Positions 16,902 through 24,665 of a stretch of DNA of 43,069 bases are shown here, in pieces. The DNA is from Burkholderiales bacterium (GTDB taxonomy: Bacteria > Pseudomonadota > Gammaproteobacteria > Burkholderiales > SG8-39): assembly GCA_017880775.1 (NCBI GenBank), contig JADGRQ010000035.1, forward strand, positions 1 to 43,069, written 5' to 3'. Made by a program: the position numbers and the translations under genes. Every line of letters begins with the position of its first letter. Position 1 is the first letter of the stretch. Below the pieces are notes generated by a model. That model saw only the letters and a list, made by a program, of their open reading frames with translations. It was not told the origin of the DNA and ran no database searches.

Positions 16902-18191
16902 ATGGCGTTCAGCGGAAAGCAAAGCTTGAATGATTGGGTTGTAATGCTTCACGCGCTTTATGGCGACTCCCAGAACTACGGTAAGACCGCATACGAAATT
17001 CATGCGCACTTGACAGAAGTGTGTGGCCTCTTTGGAAAGTTTGCATTCAAGAAAAAAGACTACCAAAAGGCCGAAGAATTTCTTCCTAAGATCTTTGCTT
17101 GGGCAATCGCACTATTCAAAAAAATGCACCCAGACGGAGGAAGTCTGGAAGATATCGTTCTCCGGAAATGTCCGACCGTGTGCGCGTATTGTCTCAACAG
17201 GCCATGCAAGTGCTGGGCTGGCGAGAAGCCATCAATTGACGAAGGCAAGTTGCGTGCGGCGTTCTATTCAAAGTCTGCTGGCATGCGTCGTACAGTAAAT
17301 GACTTTCAGTTGATGTTTCGAGAGATTTACGAGGTGTCCTGGAAATTTGAAGGCCAGAATCTTTCCGAGGAGGAGAGGCTTCGAAGAATCTATATCCGCC
17401 TAATTGAAGAACTATCGGAAGTCGCGGAAACTGTGCGCTTTCATCATCTTTACCCCCAAAACTTTGGAAATGAGTTAACTGATTTTCTAGCGTGGTGGTT
17501 TGCTCTCATTACGTGCATACCGTTAAAGGATGGGGAAGAGGCATTGTTGGCCGAAGCACGGCTATGGCGCGCGTATCCAGGGCATTGCCTGGATTGTCAA
17601 CTACTTCCATGTCTCTGTCGCCCAGGCCCGGTCCGCCAATTGATGTCGCGTCCAATTCCAGGGTTCGATCACCGCTTCGATTCTTTGACTTCTTTGCACA
17701 ACCAAGCCGCGTACAAGGAAGACATTCGTAGCGCTGCGAACAAAGAGCTTGTTTTAACCGCGCCGATCACGTGTGTTCGGCTGGATGTGGACAAGTTCAA
17801 AGCCGTCAATGATTCCTACGGACATGCCGCAGGAGATGAGGCACTGAGGCATATCGCTGGTGTTCTGACAAAGGTTGCTAGAGAGCGCGACCGAATTTAT
17901 CGAATTAGCGGGGATGAGTTTGGATTGCTATGTGCAAACTATACTGAGGAGGAGGCGTCGGGTGCGATGCGGAGAGTAAGTATCGCGCTTGAGCGAACGC
18001 CCGTACGCTGGATAGACCGAAACGGAAAGGTCTCGGAATTTTGTGTAAGCGTAAGTATCGGCGTAGCGGAGACTCAAGACGGTGCGGGCTTGGAGTCGGC
18101 ATATGAGTTGGCTGACAAAGCAGCGTACAAGAGTAAGCAATCCGGGAAAGGGGTGGTTTCGAAGGCAAGCACATTGGCGCCCGCGAGTTGA
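16902..18191 (+). CDS. Tandem MazG-like / zinc-cluster protein fused to a GGDEF diguanylate cyclase domain
   Basis: A 429-residue protein in three parts. Unit 1 (about residues 8-105) is helical and MazG-like, but its second acidic motif is degenerate (P62-K63 where an Asp is expected); it ends in the Cys cluster C94-x2-C97-x4-C102-x-C104. Unit 2 (about 128-240) keeps a MazG-like EExxE (E169, E170, E173) and ExxD (E191, D194), and ends in C229-x2-C232-x4-C237-x-C239, the same spacing. Residues 255-420 are a GGDEF domain with D295-V-D297-K-F-K, NDSYGH, GDEAL, the active-site variant S336-G-D-E-F and an inhibitory RxxD (R327-D330) five residues before it. I infer synthesis of c-di-GMP, gated by the nucleotide-sensing or -cleaving front end. 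It has a strong AGGAGG site and no signal peptide or membrane span. Codon use is clearly A+T-richer than in flanking core genes, suggesting transfer. A 41-codon frame of unknown worth lies upstream at 16743-16865. Confidence 0.75.
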   Translation: MAFSGKQSLNDWVVMLHALYGDSQNYGKTAYEIHAHLTEVCGLFGKFAFKKKDYQKAEEFLPKIFAWAIALFKKMHPDGGSLEDIVLRKCPTVCAYCLNRPCKCWAGEKPSIDEGKLRAAFYSKSAGMRRTVNDFQLMFREIYEVSWKFEGQNLSEEERLRRIYIRLIEELSEVAETVRFHHLYPQNFGNELTDFLAWWFALITCIPLKDGEEALLAEARLWRAYPGHCLDCQLLPCLCRPGPVRQLMSRPIPGFDHRFDSLTSLHNQAAYKEDIRSAANKELVLTAPITCVRLDVDKFKAVNDSYGHAAGDEALRHIAGVLTKVARERDRIYRISGDEFGLLCANYTEEEASGAMRRVSIALERTPVRWIDRNGKVSEFCVSVSIGVAETQDGAGLESAYELADKAAYKSKQSGKGVVSKASTLAPAS

Positions 18192-18213
18192 TAGAGGGGT
18201 CTGCACATTTGTA

Positions 18214-18259
18214 GGCACGCCGTTCGAGCCATTCTACGAATGGCTCGCTATAAGTGCCG
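18214..18259. terminator. Long hairpin between convergent genes (possible bidirectional terminator)
   Basis: A perfect 10-bp stem, CGAGCCATTC at 18225-18234 paired with GAATGGCTCG at 18238-18247, with a 3-base loop. It is flanked by outer 5-bp arms GGCAC (18214) and GTGCC (18255). It lies between the end of the GGDEF gene and the end of the HNH gene and overlaps the HNH stop codon. There is no T-run on either side, so it may protect 3' ends or slow polymerase rather than act as a classic intrinsic terminator. Confidence 0.5.
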
Positions 18260-18980
18260 CCCACGACTGAGCATGATTGGTTTGCATTGTTCTAAATGGT
18301 TGAAGTTGCCTTCCGTCATGCAACAAGAACCAGCTTACGACTCCCTGGGCGTCGATATCGCGAACCTCTTGTATGAGGGCTGCTAACGCGGCCTGCTCCG
18401 CCACGGCACTGACAGAAGCCACTAAAAACCGGTCAAGCGACGCGCGCAATCTCCTCGATGTTCTAACTCTTCCTTCGGTGACGGCTTCTATATTGAGGGG
18501 CAGGATCTCAGGATCAACAGTTGCCGCTCCACGTGGCATTGGCAAACCAGTCTGAGGATCGATCCGCGCTACTACGTTGCCCGTTGCTGGATCTAGGAAC
18601 AAGAAAACCCAAGGATCATCCGCGGTAGGATTTATCAATAATGGAATCCCTGCGCCGTCGAGAGGAAACCGAGTCCCTTTGAGCCGGTTGCAAGTAGCAC
18701 ATACCAACAGGAGATTGTCCCAAGAGAACAAATGTTGTGGGTATAGGGCCTTCGGCCAGAAGTGTTCAATATCACTTCCACGGGAATCTTCGCAAAAGAA
18801 GCAGCGCTCGCGAATCCCGACCATCGCCCGAAGTATGTCTCTTACGGCGTTTAAAGCTCTCGTGGACCGCGCAGTCCGCCACGCCTGTTGAACCAGTTGA
18901 CCAGCGTCAACGCGCACCTGTCGGCGCGTCAGAAATGAAAGCGTTCGCTGATCAAGTGGGCGTCGATGGATCCTCTTCAT
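18234..18980 (-). CDS. ptuB: HNH endonuclease, Septu PtuB-like
   Basis: A 248-residue HNH nuclease. The zinc-framed core is C60-x2-C63, then D70-I-E-H73 (DIEHFWPK), then C94-x2-C97-N98 followed by K101, all in the usual order for HNH proteins of the PtuB/retron-associated type. A basic N-terminus and a helical C-terminal half (about residues 150-248) flank the core. Its start lies 29 bp inside the end of the ATPase gene, so the two are translationally coupled. In Septu systems the ATPase complex restrains the nuclease, which cuts nucleic acid on phage infection. The gene has A+T-rich codon use. The PtuB name rests on this pairing and should be checked by profile search. Confidence 0.72.
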   Translation of the reverse strand: MKRIHRRPLDQRTLSFLTRRQVRVDAGQLVQQAWRTARSTRALNAVRDILRAMVGIRERCFFCEDSRGSDIEHFWPKALYPQHLFSWDNLLLVCATCNRLKGTRFPLDGAGIPLLINPTADDPWVFLFLDPATGNVVARIDPQTGLPMPRGAATVDPEILPLNIEAVTEGRVRTSRRLRASLDRFLVASVSAVAEQAALAALIQEVRDIDAQGVVSWFLLHDGRQLQPFRTMQTNHAQSWAALIASHS

Positions 18981-20253
18981 CCTTACTTTGAGGGAAGACG
19001 AAAAGGGAAAGTTGTCTTTCGGTTTGAATTTCCGCCTGATTGAGTGTTCTCACCTGTTTTTGCGCTTGCAATCGAGCGTATTGGTCACGAGCGGATACAG
19101 CTTTGGGCGACCAAGTGTGCGACAAACCGAAGGCTGGACTCAAATATATTTCGTTCGGACGTCCGGCAATGACACGTTGATAGTCCAAGGCGGCGAGCTG
19201 GAATGGCGCCATATCAGAATCTGGTGCCGGTAGATGGTAGATCCCCATGTCACTAGCGGCCTGACATATGAGGGGACTATGCGACGTGACGATGAATTGC
19301 ATATTTGGGAGAATTTTCTTAAACCATTCGCCGATTGCTCGTTGCCATGAGGGATGTAAGTGCGCGTCAATTTCATCGACTAAGACCACGCCGGTGTGTT
19401 CGATGCGCATGTTGTTGCTTAGCGCGAATCCATCCGGTCCGTAGACGTCCATGAGTTGGCGAACGATGTCTATGAGCATTGCGATCGCGGACCTGTAGCC
19501 GTCGCTCATTTGCTCAAGCGGGAGCGTAGGGCCATTTGGATGACGAAGCATAAGTCCATCGGACGTCACCGTCTCAACTTCGATCTCACTTTGAAAAAAA
19601 TCATAGTTAAAAAGCTTAAGGACTGTGTCTAGCGTCTCGCGCGCCAGGATATCGCCCTCAAGTCCTCGGTAACGAAGATCGCGAAGCCAGAGGTCGCCTT
19701 CAGCAAGGGTGGCATCCTCTCGGAATAGGGTTGCAAATCGAGAAATCTTTCCTCGCGTTGACATTAACCGCTGAGCTTCCGGTGAATGTCCGTATAGCCG
19801 TCGAAACGGGCCATATCCGACGCAGAACCATCCTTCTGCTTGGTCAAGCCAAGGTCCGCGAGACGGCCCCAGTTTCCCCTTAAGATATGTTTGCCCTCGT
19901 TTAAGCGTTACTTGTCCCTTCGAATCGCTATTTAGCTCAATCTCGGACCAGAATGGTTTGTCAAAGCGACGTCCTCCTGTGAATCGGTCGATCGGCCCCG
20001 CCACTAATTGAGCCGCGATAGTTGCGCCCTTAAATGGGCGGCGTATCCATCCTTGCGGATTTGGCTGCAAAACGCGAGCTGATTCGGGACCTATGAGAGC
20101 TAGTGCGATGGCTCGAAGTAGGGCTGTCTTGCCTGATCCATTGTCACCGGTAATTACGTTCCAGCCGCAATAAGTGTTGTTAGCGTGTTCGAATGTAAAG
20201 TCGAGAGACTGAAAGCCTCGGACGTTCTCAAGAATGATCCGCCTTATATACAT
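18952..20253 (-). CDS. ptuA: AAA/ABC-type ATPase, Septu PtuA-like
   Basis: A 433-residue ATPase of the SMC/OLD-like class. Walker A is GDNGSGKT (residues 36-43) after the opening IRRIILENVRGFQSLDF. An ABC-type signature (QMSDGYRSAIAML) and Walker B VVLVDEIDAHLHP (D293-E294) follow, with the switch TSHSPLI (H325). There is no Toprim domain, which separates it from OLD nucleases; nuclease function is left to the HNH partner, as in Septu PtuA-PtuB and Ec78-type retrons. I see no reverse transcriptase or retron RNA nearby. It starts 49 bp after glnS on the same strand and could be read from the glnS promoter. Its A+T-rich codons contrast sharply with glnS. Confidence 0.75.
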   Translation of the reverse strand: MYIRRIILENVRGFQSLDFTFEHANNTYCGWNVITGDNGSGKTALLRAIALALIGPESARVLQPNPQGWIRRPFKGATIAAQLVAGPIDRFTGGRRFDKPFWSEIELNSDSKGQVTLKRGQTYLKGKLGPSRGPWLDQAEGWFCVGYGPFRRLYGHSPEAQRLMSTRGKISRFATLFREDATLAEGDLWLRDLRYRGLEGDILARETLDTVLKLFNYDFFQSEIEVETVTSDGLMLRHPNGPTLPLEQMSDGYRSAIAMLIDIVRQLMDVYGPDGFALSNNMRIEHTGVVLVDEIDAHLHPSWQRAIGEWFKKILPNMQFIVTSHSPLICQAASDMGIYHLPAPDSDMAPFQLAALDYQRVIAGRPNEIYLSPAFGLSHTWSPKAVSARDQYARLQAQKQVRTLNQAEIQTERQLSLFVFPQSKDEEDPSTPT

Positions 20254-20302
20254 TGGCTTAGCAAGTCCTTTCGCCGTGTATTTTCTAATGGTGCTAATGG
20301 GA

Positions 20303-21955
20303 TCATTTTGCCCACGAATCTCGCAATGTTACCGTACGGCCAAATCCGCTTTGATCGTAGACGAAGTAGCCATGCCGCTCGAACTGCAAACGCTCCTCCG
20401 GCAGCGTGTCCTTCAGTGCGGGCTCCAGTTGCGCCGTGGTCACTTTCTTCGATTCCGGATTCAAGTCTTCAATTCCTTCGGGATGCTCGATCTTGAACAG
20501 CCGGTCGTACAGCCGCACTTCCGCGGCGTGCGCGTGTTTCACGCTGACCCAGTGAACGTTTCCCTTCACTTTGTATTTGTCCGCCCCCGGCGTGCCTGAC
20601 TTCGAGTCTTCGTAGTAGGTGCAGCGCACGGCATCGGTGGCTTTGTCGTAGCCGGTGCATTTGACGACGTAGCCGTAGCGCAGGCGGACGTTGTTGCCGG
20701 GAAACAGGCGGAAGTAGCCTTTCGACGGTGGGTCCTGAAAGTCTTCGCGCTCGATCCAGAGTTCGCGCGAGAACGGGACCTGGCGCCTGCCCCAGTCGGG
20801 CTTCTGGGGATGGTTGGGCACGTCCATCAGTTCCTGCCTGCCCTCAGGATAGTTCTCGATCACCAGCTTCACCGGATCGAGCACTGCCATCCTCCGCGGT
20901 GCAATCTCGTTCAGGTGTTCGCGCATGCAGTCCTCCAGGATCGAGAAGTCGATCATCTGGTGGGCTTTCGAAACACCGATGCGCTCGGCGAAACGGCGAA
21001 ATCCTTCGGGCGTGTACCCGCGCCGGCGCGCCCCCGCGAGAGTGGGCATGCGCGGATCATCCCAGCCGTCCACATGGCCCTCCTCGACCAGCTGAATCAG
21101 CTTTCTCTTCGACAGCAGCACGTAGGTCAGATTGAGCCGCGCGAACTCGATCTGCTGCGGCAGCGGCCGCTCCAGCAGCCCGCCCTCGGCCAGCCGCTCG
21201 AGCAGCCAGTCGTAGAACGGCCGCTGGTCCTCGAACTCCAGGGTGCAGAGCGAATGGGTAACCTTCTCCACCGCATCCTCGATCGGATGCGCGTAGGCAT
21301 ACATCGGGTAGATGCACCACTTGTCGGCGGTCCGGTGGTGGGTTGCACGCTTGATGCGGTAGATCGTCGGGTCGCGCATGTTGATGTTGGGCGAGGCCAT
21401 GTCGATCTTCGCGCGCAGCACGTGGGAACCGTCAGGATGCTTGCCGTCGCGCATCTCCCGCAGCAGCCGCAGGTTCTCCTCCGGTGTCCGACTCCGGTAT
21501 TGAGAGTCGCCGCCGCCCGAGGTCAGGGTTCCCCGGCTGGCCCGCATTTCCTCCGCCGACTGGCTGTCCACGTAGGCATGACCGGAGGTCACCAGGTACT
21601 CCGCCGCCTTGTACATGAAGTCGAAATAGTCGCTCGCGAAGTGCAGGTTGGATCCCCAGTGGAAGCCGAGCCACTGCACGGTGTCGATGATCGAATCGAC
21701 GTACTCCTGCTCTTCCTTCTCCGGATTGGTGTCGTCGAAGCGCAGGTTGCAGGCGCCTCCGTACGCCTGCGCCAGGCCGAAGTTAAGGCAGATGCTCTTG
21801 GCGTGGCCGAAGTGCAGGTAGCCGTTCGGCTCGGGGGGGAAACGGGTGCGGATTTTCGCGTGCTTGTTCGAGGCGAGGTCCGCTTCGACGATCTGGCGGA
21901 TGAAGTTGGAGGTGGAAGGCTCGTTCTTCGCCGGTTTGCGGGCGGGGGTGGACAC
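20303..21955 (-). CDS. glnS: Glutaminyl-tRNA synthetase
   Basis: A 550-residue class I synthetase that charges tRNA-Gln with glutamine in the cytoplasm. The HIGH-type motif is seen in PEPNGYLHFGHAKS, and the KMSKS-type motif as VLLSKRKL. The stretch LRFDDTNPEKEEQEYVDSI and the C-terminal anticodon-binding barrels are also present, and length is normal. The start at MSTPARK leaves a short N-terminal extension before the conserved NFIRQIVEADL. Core-type GC-rich codons. Presence of GlnRS means Gln-tRNA need not be made by transamidation. The Septu-like pair follows it on the same strand. Confidence 0.97.
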   Translation of the reverse strand: MSTPARKPAKNEPSTSNFIRQIVEADLASNKHAKIRTRFPPEPNGYLHFGHAKSICLNFGLAQAYGGACNLRFDDTNPEKEEQEYVDSIIDTVQWLGFHWGSNLHFASDYFDFMYKAAEYLVTSGHAYVDSQSAEEMRASRGTLTSGGGDSQYRSRTPEENLRLLREMRDGKHPDGSHVLRAKIDMASPNINMRDPTIYRIKRATHHRTADKWCIYPMYAYAHPIEDAVEKVTHSLCTLEFEDQRPFYDWLLERLAEGGLLERPLPQQIEFARLNLTYVLLSKRKLIQLVEEGHVDGWDDPRMPTLAGARRRGYTPEGFRRFAERIGVSKAHQMIDFSILEDCMREHLNEIAPRRMAVLDPVKLVIENYPEGRQELMDVPNHPQKPDWGRRQVPFSRELWIEREDFQDPPSKGYFRLFPGNNVRLRYGYVVKCTGYDKATDAVRCTYYEDSKSGTPGADKYKVKGNVHWVSVKHAHAAEVRLYDRLFKIEHPEGIEDLNPESKKVTTAQLEPALKDTLPEERLQFERHGYFVYDQSGFGRTVTLRDSWAK

Positions 21956-22170
21956 GGGGGATCTGTAACCGGTTCTTTAAAAATGGAATTTTACGCTAAC
22001 GGTTCGAGCGCTCCGGCGCCGGGGATCGGGGGAGGGTGCCGGCACCGGGCCAAGCCCGTTTTGCCGCGGTGTGGATCAGGAAATTTAAGGACGAGTATCA
22101 ACAAAACGGTTACTCCGGACGTACAAAAAAGAGTAGAAATTAAAACCACAAGCCAACAAAGGGATATGCC

Positions 22171-22689
22171 ATGCGTCCAGCCATGAAAAGCGTCCCTGAA
22201 CTCTATGCGCATGCGCTTGCCGTAGAGCGCGAAGCCGCGGTCCGGTACCGCGAGTTCGCTCAGTGGATGCACGATCTGAGAATCGACCACGTCGCCGCAC
22301 TGTTCGAGCACCTGCAGGAGGAAGAGGCGGCGCACCTGAGGCGCCTCGAGCAGGAAACCGACGGCATGCAGCTGCCGGAGCTTTCGCCTTGGCAGTACGC
22401 GTGGCTGTTCACCTCGCTGCCCGATTCGATCGACCAGGCGTTTCCGCTGATGCCGCAGAACACGCGCGACGCGCTGTCGTTCGCACTTGCCGCCGAGCAC
22501 CGCACGAAGCGCTTTTTCGATTGCGTGGCGGCCGAGGCCGAGGACCGGGCGGTGCGCACGCTCGCGTCCCTGATGGCGATCGAGGAATGCCAGCACATCG
22601 CGGACATCGAGCACCAGCTCGAACTTGAGCCCGACCCGGCGATCGACTGGGATGCGGCGGGGTTGTGCTTCGATTTGCAGAGCAACTGA
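22171..22689 (+). CDS. Ferritin-like / rubrerythrin-family protein (first of tandem pair)
   Basis: A 172-residue four-helix protein. Putative di-iron ligands follow the rubrerythrin pattern: E21 in EREAAVRYREF, E52-x2-H55 in EEEAAH, then a Glu in AAEHRTKRFF and ExxH in EECQH. It lacks a C-terminal rubredoxin domain. Between the helix pairs it has a distinctive insertion, LSPWQYAWLFTSLP, shared with its neighbour. It probably stores iron or scavenges peroxide; this is inferred from family only. The ATG at 22171 has AAAGGGA suitably upstream. A strong terminator follows, so the paralogue downstream has its own promoter. Confidence 0.75.
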   Translation: MRPAMKSVPELYAHALAVEREAAVRYREFAQWMHDLRIDHVAALFEHLQEEEAAHLRRLEQETDGMQLPELSPWQYAWLFTSLPDSIDQAFPLMPQNTRDALSFALAAEHRTKRFFDCVAAEAEDRAVRTLASLMAIEECQHIADIEHQLELEPDPAIDWDAAGLCFDLQSN

Positions 22690-22706
22690 CCTCGAGCCAA
22701 TTGCTG

Positions 22707-22735
22707 AAAAGCCCGGCCTCGGCCGGGCTTTTTTT
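22707..22735 (+). terminator. Rho-independent terminator after the first ferritin-like gene
   Basis: A GC-rich hairpin (GCCCGGC, loop CTCG, GCCGGGC) is followed by a run of seven T and preceded by A residues. It lies 17 bp after the stop codon. The A-run before the stem could make it work on the other strand too, but no gene converges here. Confidence 0.9.
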
Positions 22736-22867
22736 GCGTCGCAGCGCGAATACTGCAGTGCGGTAGGCAAAAAAACGCAGGTAAGACCAACGCAATTCGT
22801 CAACAAACGGTCACCACCTCGACGCACAATGGGTGCACAATTTCTCGCAGACGAAGAGGTGAGTGCC

Positions 22868-23395
22868 ATGCTGAACGTCACCAACCTGCCGGAACTTTAC
22901 GCGCACGCGATCGCGATCGAGCGCGAGGCCGTGGTGCGCTACCGCGAATTTTCGCAATGGATGCGCGATCTGGGCGAGGACGACGTGGCCGAGCTGTTCG
23001 AGAAGCTCGAGAAGATCGAAGGGGAGCACCTGTGCGCGTTGGAGAAGGAAACCGCGCATTTTCCGCTGCCCGAGCTCTCGCCCTGGCAGTACGCATGGCT
23101 GTTTACCTCGCTGCCCGGGACTCTCGAGAACGCGTTTCCGCTGATGCCGCAGAGCACGCGCGACGCGCTGAAGCTTGCGCTCGCCGCGGAGCGCCGCGCG
23201 ATCAGCTTCTACCGCCACGTGGCCAACGAGGCCCAGGATCCGGCGGTGCGCATGGTAGCAACGACCATGCTGGGCGAGGAGCGCCACCACATCAGGGACA
23301 TCGAGCGCGCGCTGGAGCGCAAACCCGACCCGCACATCGACTGGGAAGCAGTCTACGAGGAAGAAGGCGCGCGCAAAGGCGCGACCTGGGCCTGA
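22868..23395 (+). CDS. Ferritin-like / rubrerythrin-family protein (second of tandem pair)
   Basis: A 175-residue paralogue of the preceding gene, with the same block order: LPELYAHAIAIEREAVVRYREF, EKIEGEH, ELSPWQYAWLFTSLP, FPLMPQ.TRDAL, then LAAERRAISFY and EERHH as the second pair of metal ligands. The frame is open well upstream; the ATG at 22868 is preferred because GAAGAGGTGA lies about 7 bp before it and because the paralogue begins at the same point. The extra C-terminal residues (VYEEEGARKGATWA) are the main length difference. Role inferred as iron or oxidative-stress handling. Confidence 0.75.
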   Translation: MLNVTNLPELYAHAIAIEREAVVRYREFSQWMRDLGEDDVAELFEKLEKIEGEHLCALEKETAHFPLPELSPWQYAWLFTSLPGTLENAFPLMPQSTRDALKLALAAERRAISFYRHVANEAQDPAVRMVATTMLGEERHHIRDIERALERKPDPHIDWEAVYEEEGARKGATWA

Positions 23396-23481
23396 GCGAC
23401 CCGCGTTTCGCTCGACGCGCCCCGCGGCGGGCCGCATCGAGATAAGCTGTCGCCTCAGGTAAACCTCTGGCGGGACAGCGC

Positions 23482-24645
23482 ATGGATTTCGAGCTCAGCG
23501 ACGAGCACAAGATGCTGAAGGACCTGGCCGCGCGCTTCGTGCGCGAGGAGCTGATCCCGCTCGAACGCGCTGTGCTCGAGCGCGAAGCTTCGGGCCAGGG
23601 CGCGACCTTGAGCAAGGACGAGCACGCGGCCATCGACCGGAAGTCGCGCGAACTCGGGCTTTGGGGGCTGGATGCGCCGCCTGAATTCGGCGGCGCGGAC
23701 CTGCCGGAGCTGGCATTGATCGGCGTGCACGAGGAAATGGGGAAAACCATCACCCCCTATATCTTTCCGCCCGACTCGCCCAACCTGCGCATGCTGATGG
23801 TGACGGCCAATGCAGAGCAGCGCAGCCGGTATCTCGATCCCTATGCGCGCGGCGAGACCACTTCGGCAATCGCGATTTCCGAACCCGGCGCCGGGGCCGA
23901 CCCGGCCGGAATGTCGACGCGCGCGGTCAGGGACGGCGGCGACTGGGTGCTGAACGGCCGCAAGATCTGGATCAGCCGGGCCGAGCATGCGGACTTCACC
24001 ATCGTGATGGCGCTCACCGACAGGCAGAAGCGCGCGCGCGGAGGGATCTCCGCGTTCCTCGTCGACAAGGGCACGCCCGGCTTCAACGTGCTGCGCAGGA
24101 TCCCGATGATCGGCGGCCAGTACACCTACGAGGTCGCGTTCGAGGATTGCCGCGTGCCGGAATCGAAACTGCTCGGCAGGGAGGGCGAGGGTTTTGCGCC
24201 GATGCAGCTGCGGCTGTCGACGCGGCGCCTTTACATGGCGTGCTGGTGCATCGGCAGCGCGCAACGCGCGCTTGACATGCTTTGCGAGCACGCGCGCCTG
24301 CGCGTGACCTTCGGCACGGCGCTCGCGGAACGCCAGACGATCCAGTGGTGGGTCGCAGACGCCGCGACGCGCATCCATGCTTGCCGGCTGATGGCTTACG
24401 ACGTGGCGTGGAAGCTCGGCCAGCGGCGCGACGTGCGCACCGAGACATCGATGATCAAGGTGTTCGCCACCGACATGGCCTGGGAGGTCATCGACCACGC
24501 GATGCAGGCCTTCGGCGCGATGGGCATGACCAAGGAAATGCCGCTGCAACTGATGGCGAGCAAGGTGCGCACCATGCGCGTCTACGAAGGGCCCGATGAG
24601 ATTCACCGCTGGGTGGTTGCGCGCAGGGTGCTCGGCCTGCGCTGA
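23482..24645 (+). CDS. Acyl-CoA dehydrogenase
   Basis: A 387-residue FAD-dependent dehydrogenase. Visible family features: helical N-terminal domain (SDEHKMLKDLAARFVREEL), the flavin/substrate region AIAISEPGAGADPAG, the beta-domain WVLNGRKIWISRA, and near the end YEGPDEIHRWVVARRVLGL, where the Glu of YEG is the likely catalytic base. The EGPDE form is common in the ACAD10/11-like branch that handles unusual acyl-CoAs. It heads an operon with a CoA-transferase and an enoyl-CoA hydratase. Together these would activate, desaturate and hydrate one acyl-CoA; the exact acyl chain is unknown. Confidence 0.93.
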   Translation: MDFELSDEHKMLKDLAARFVREELIPLERAVLEREASGQGATLSKDEHAAIDRKSRELGLWGLDAPPEFGGADLPELALIGVHEEMGKTITPYIFPPDSPNLRMLMVTANAEQRSRYLDPYARGETTSAIAISEPGAGADPAGMSTRAVRDGGDWVLNGRKIWISRAEHADFTIVMALTDRQKRARGGISAFLVDKGTPGFNVLRRIPMIGGQYTYEVAFEDCRVPESKLLGREGEGFAPMQLRLSTRRLYMACWCIGSAQRALDMLCEHARLRVTFGTALAERQTIQWWVADAATRIHACRLMAYDVAWKLGQRRDVRTETSMIKVFATDMAWEVIDHAMQAFGAMGMTKEMPLQLMASKVRTMRVYEGPDEIHRWVVARRVLGLR

Positions 24646-24665
24646 GGCCCGAAAGGATGACCGTC

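Noticed and set aside
18952-20253. Retron of Ec78 type, which also uses a PtuA/PtuB-like pair
   Set aside because: No reverse transcriptase gene and no msr/msd-like structured region is present near the pair.
20810-22186. 458-codon plus-strand frame over glnS
   Set aside because: It is a shadow of glnS; the minus-strand frame has all synthetase motifs.
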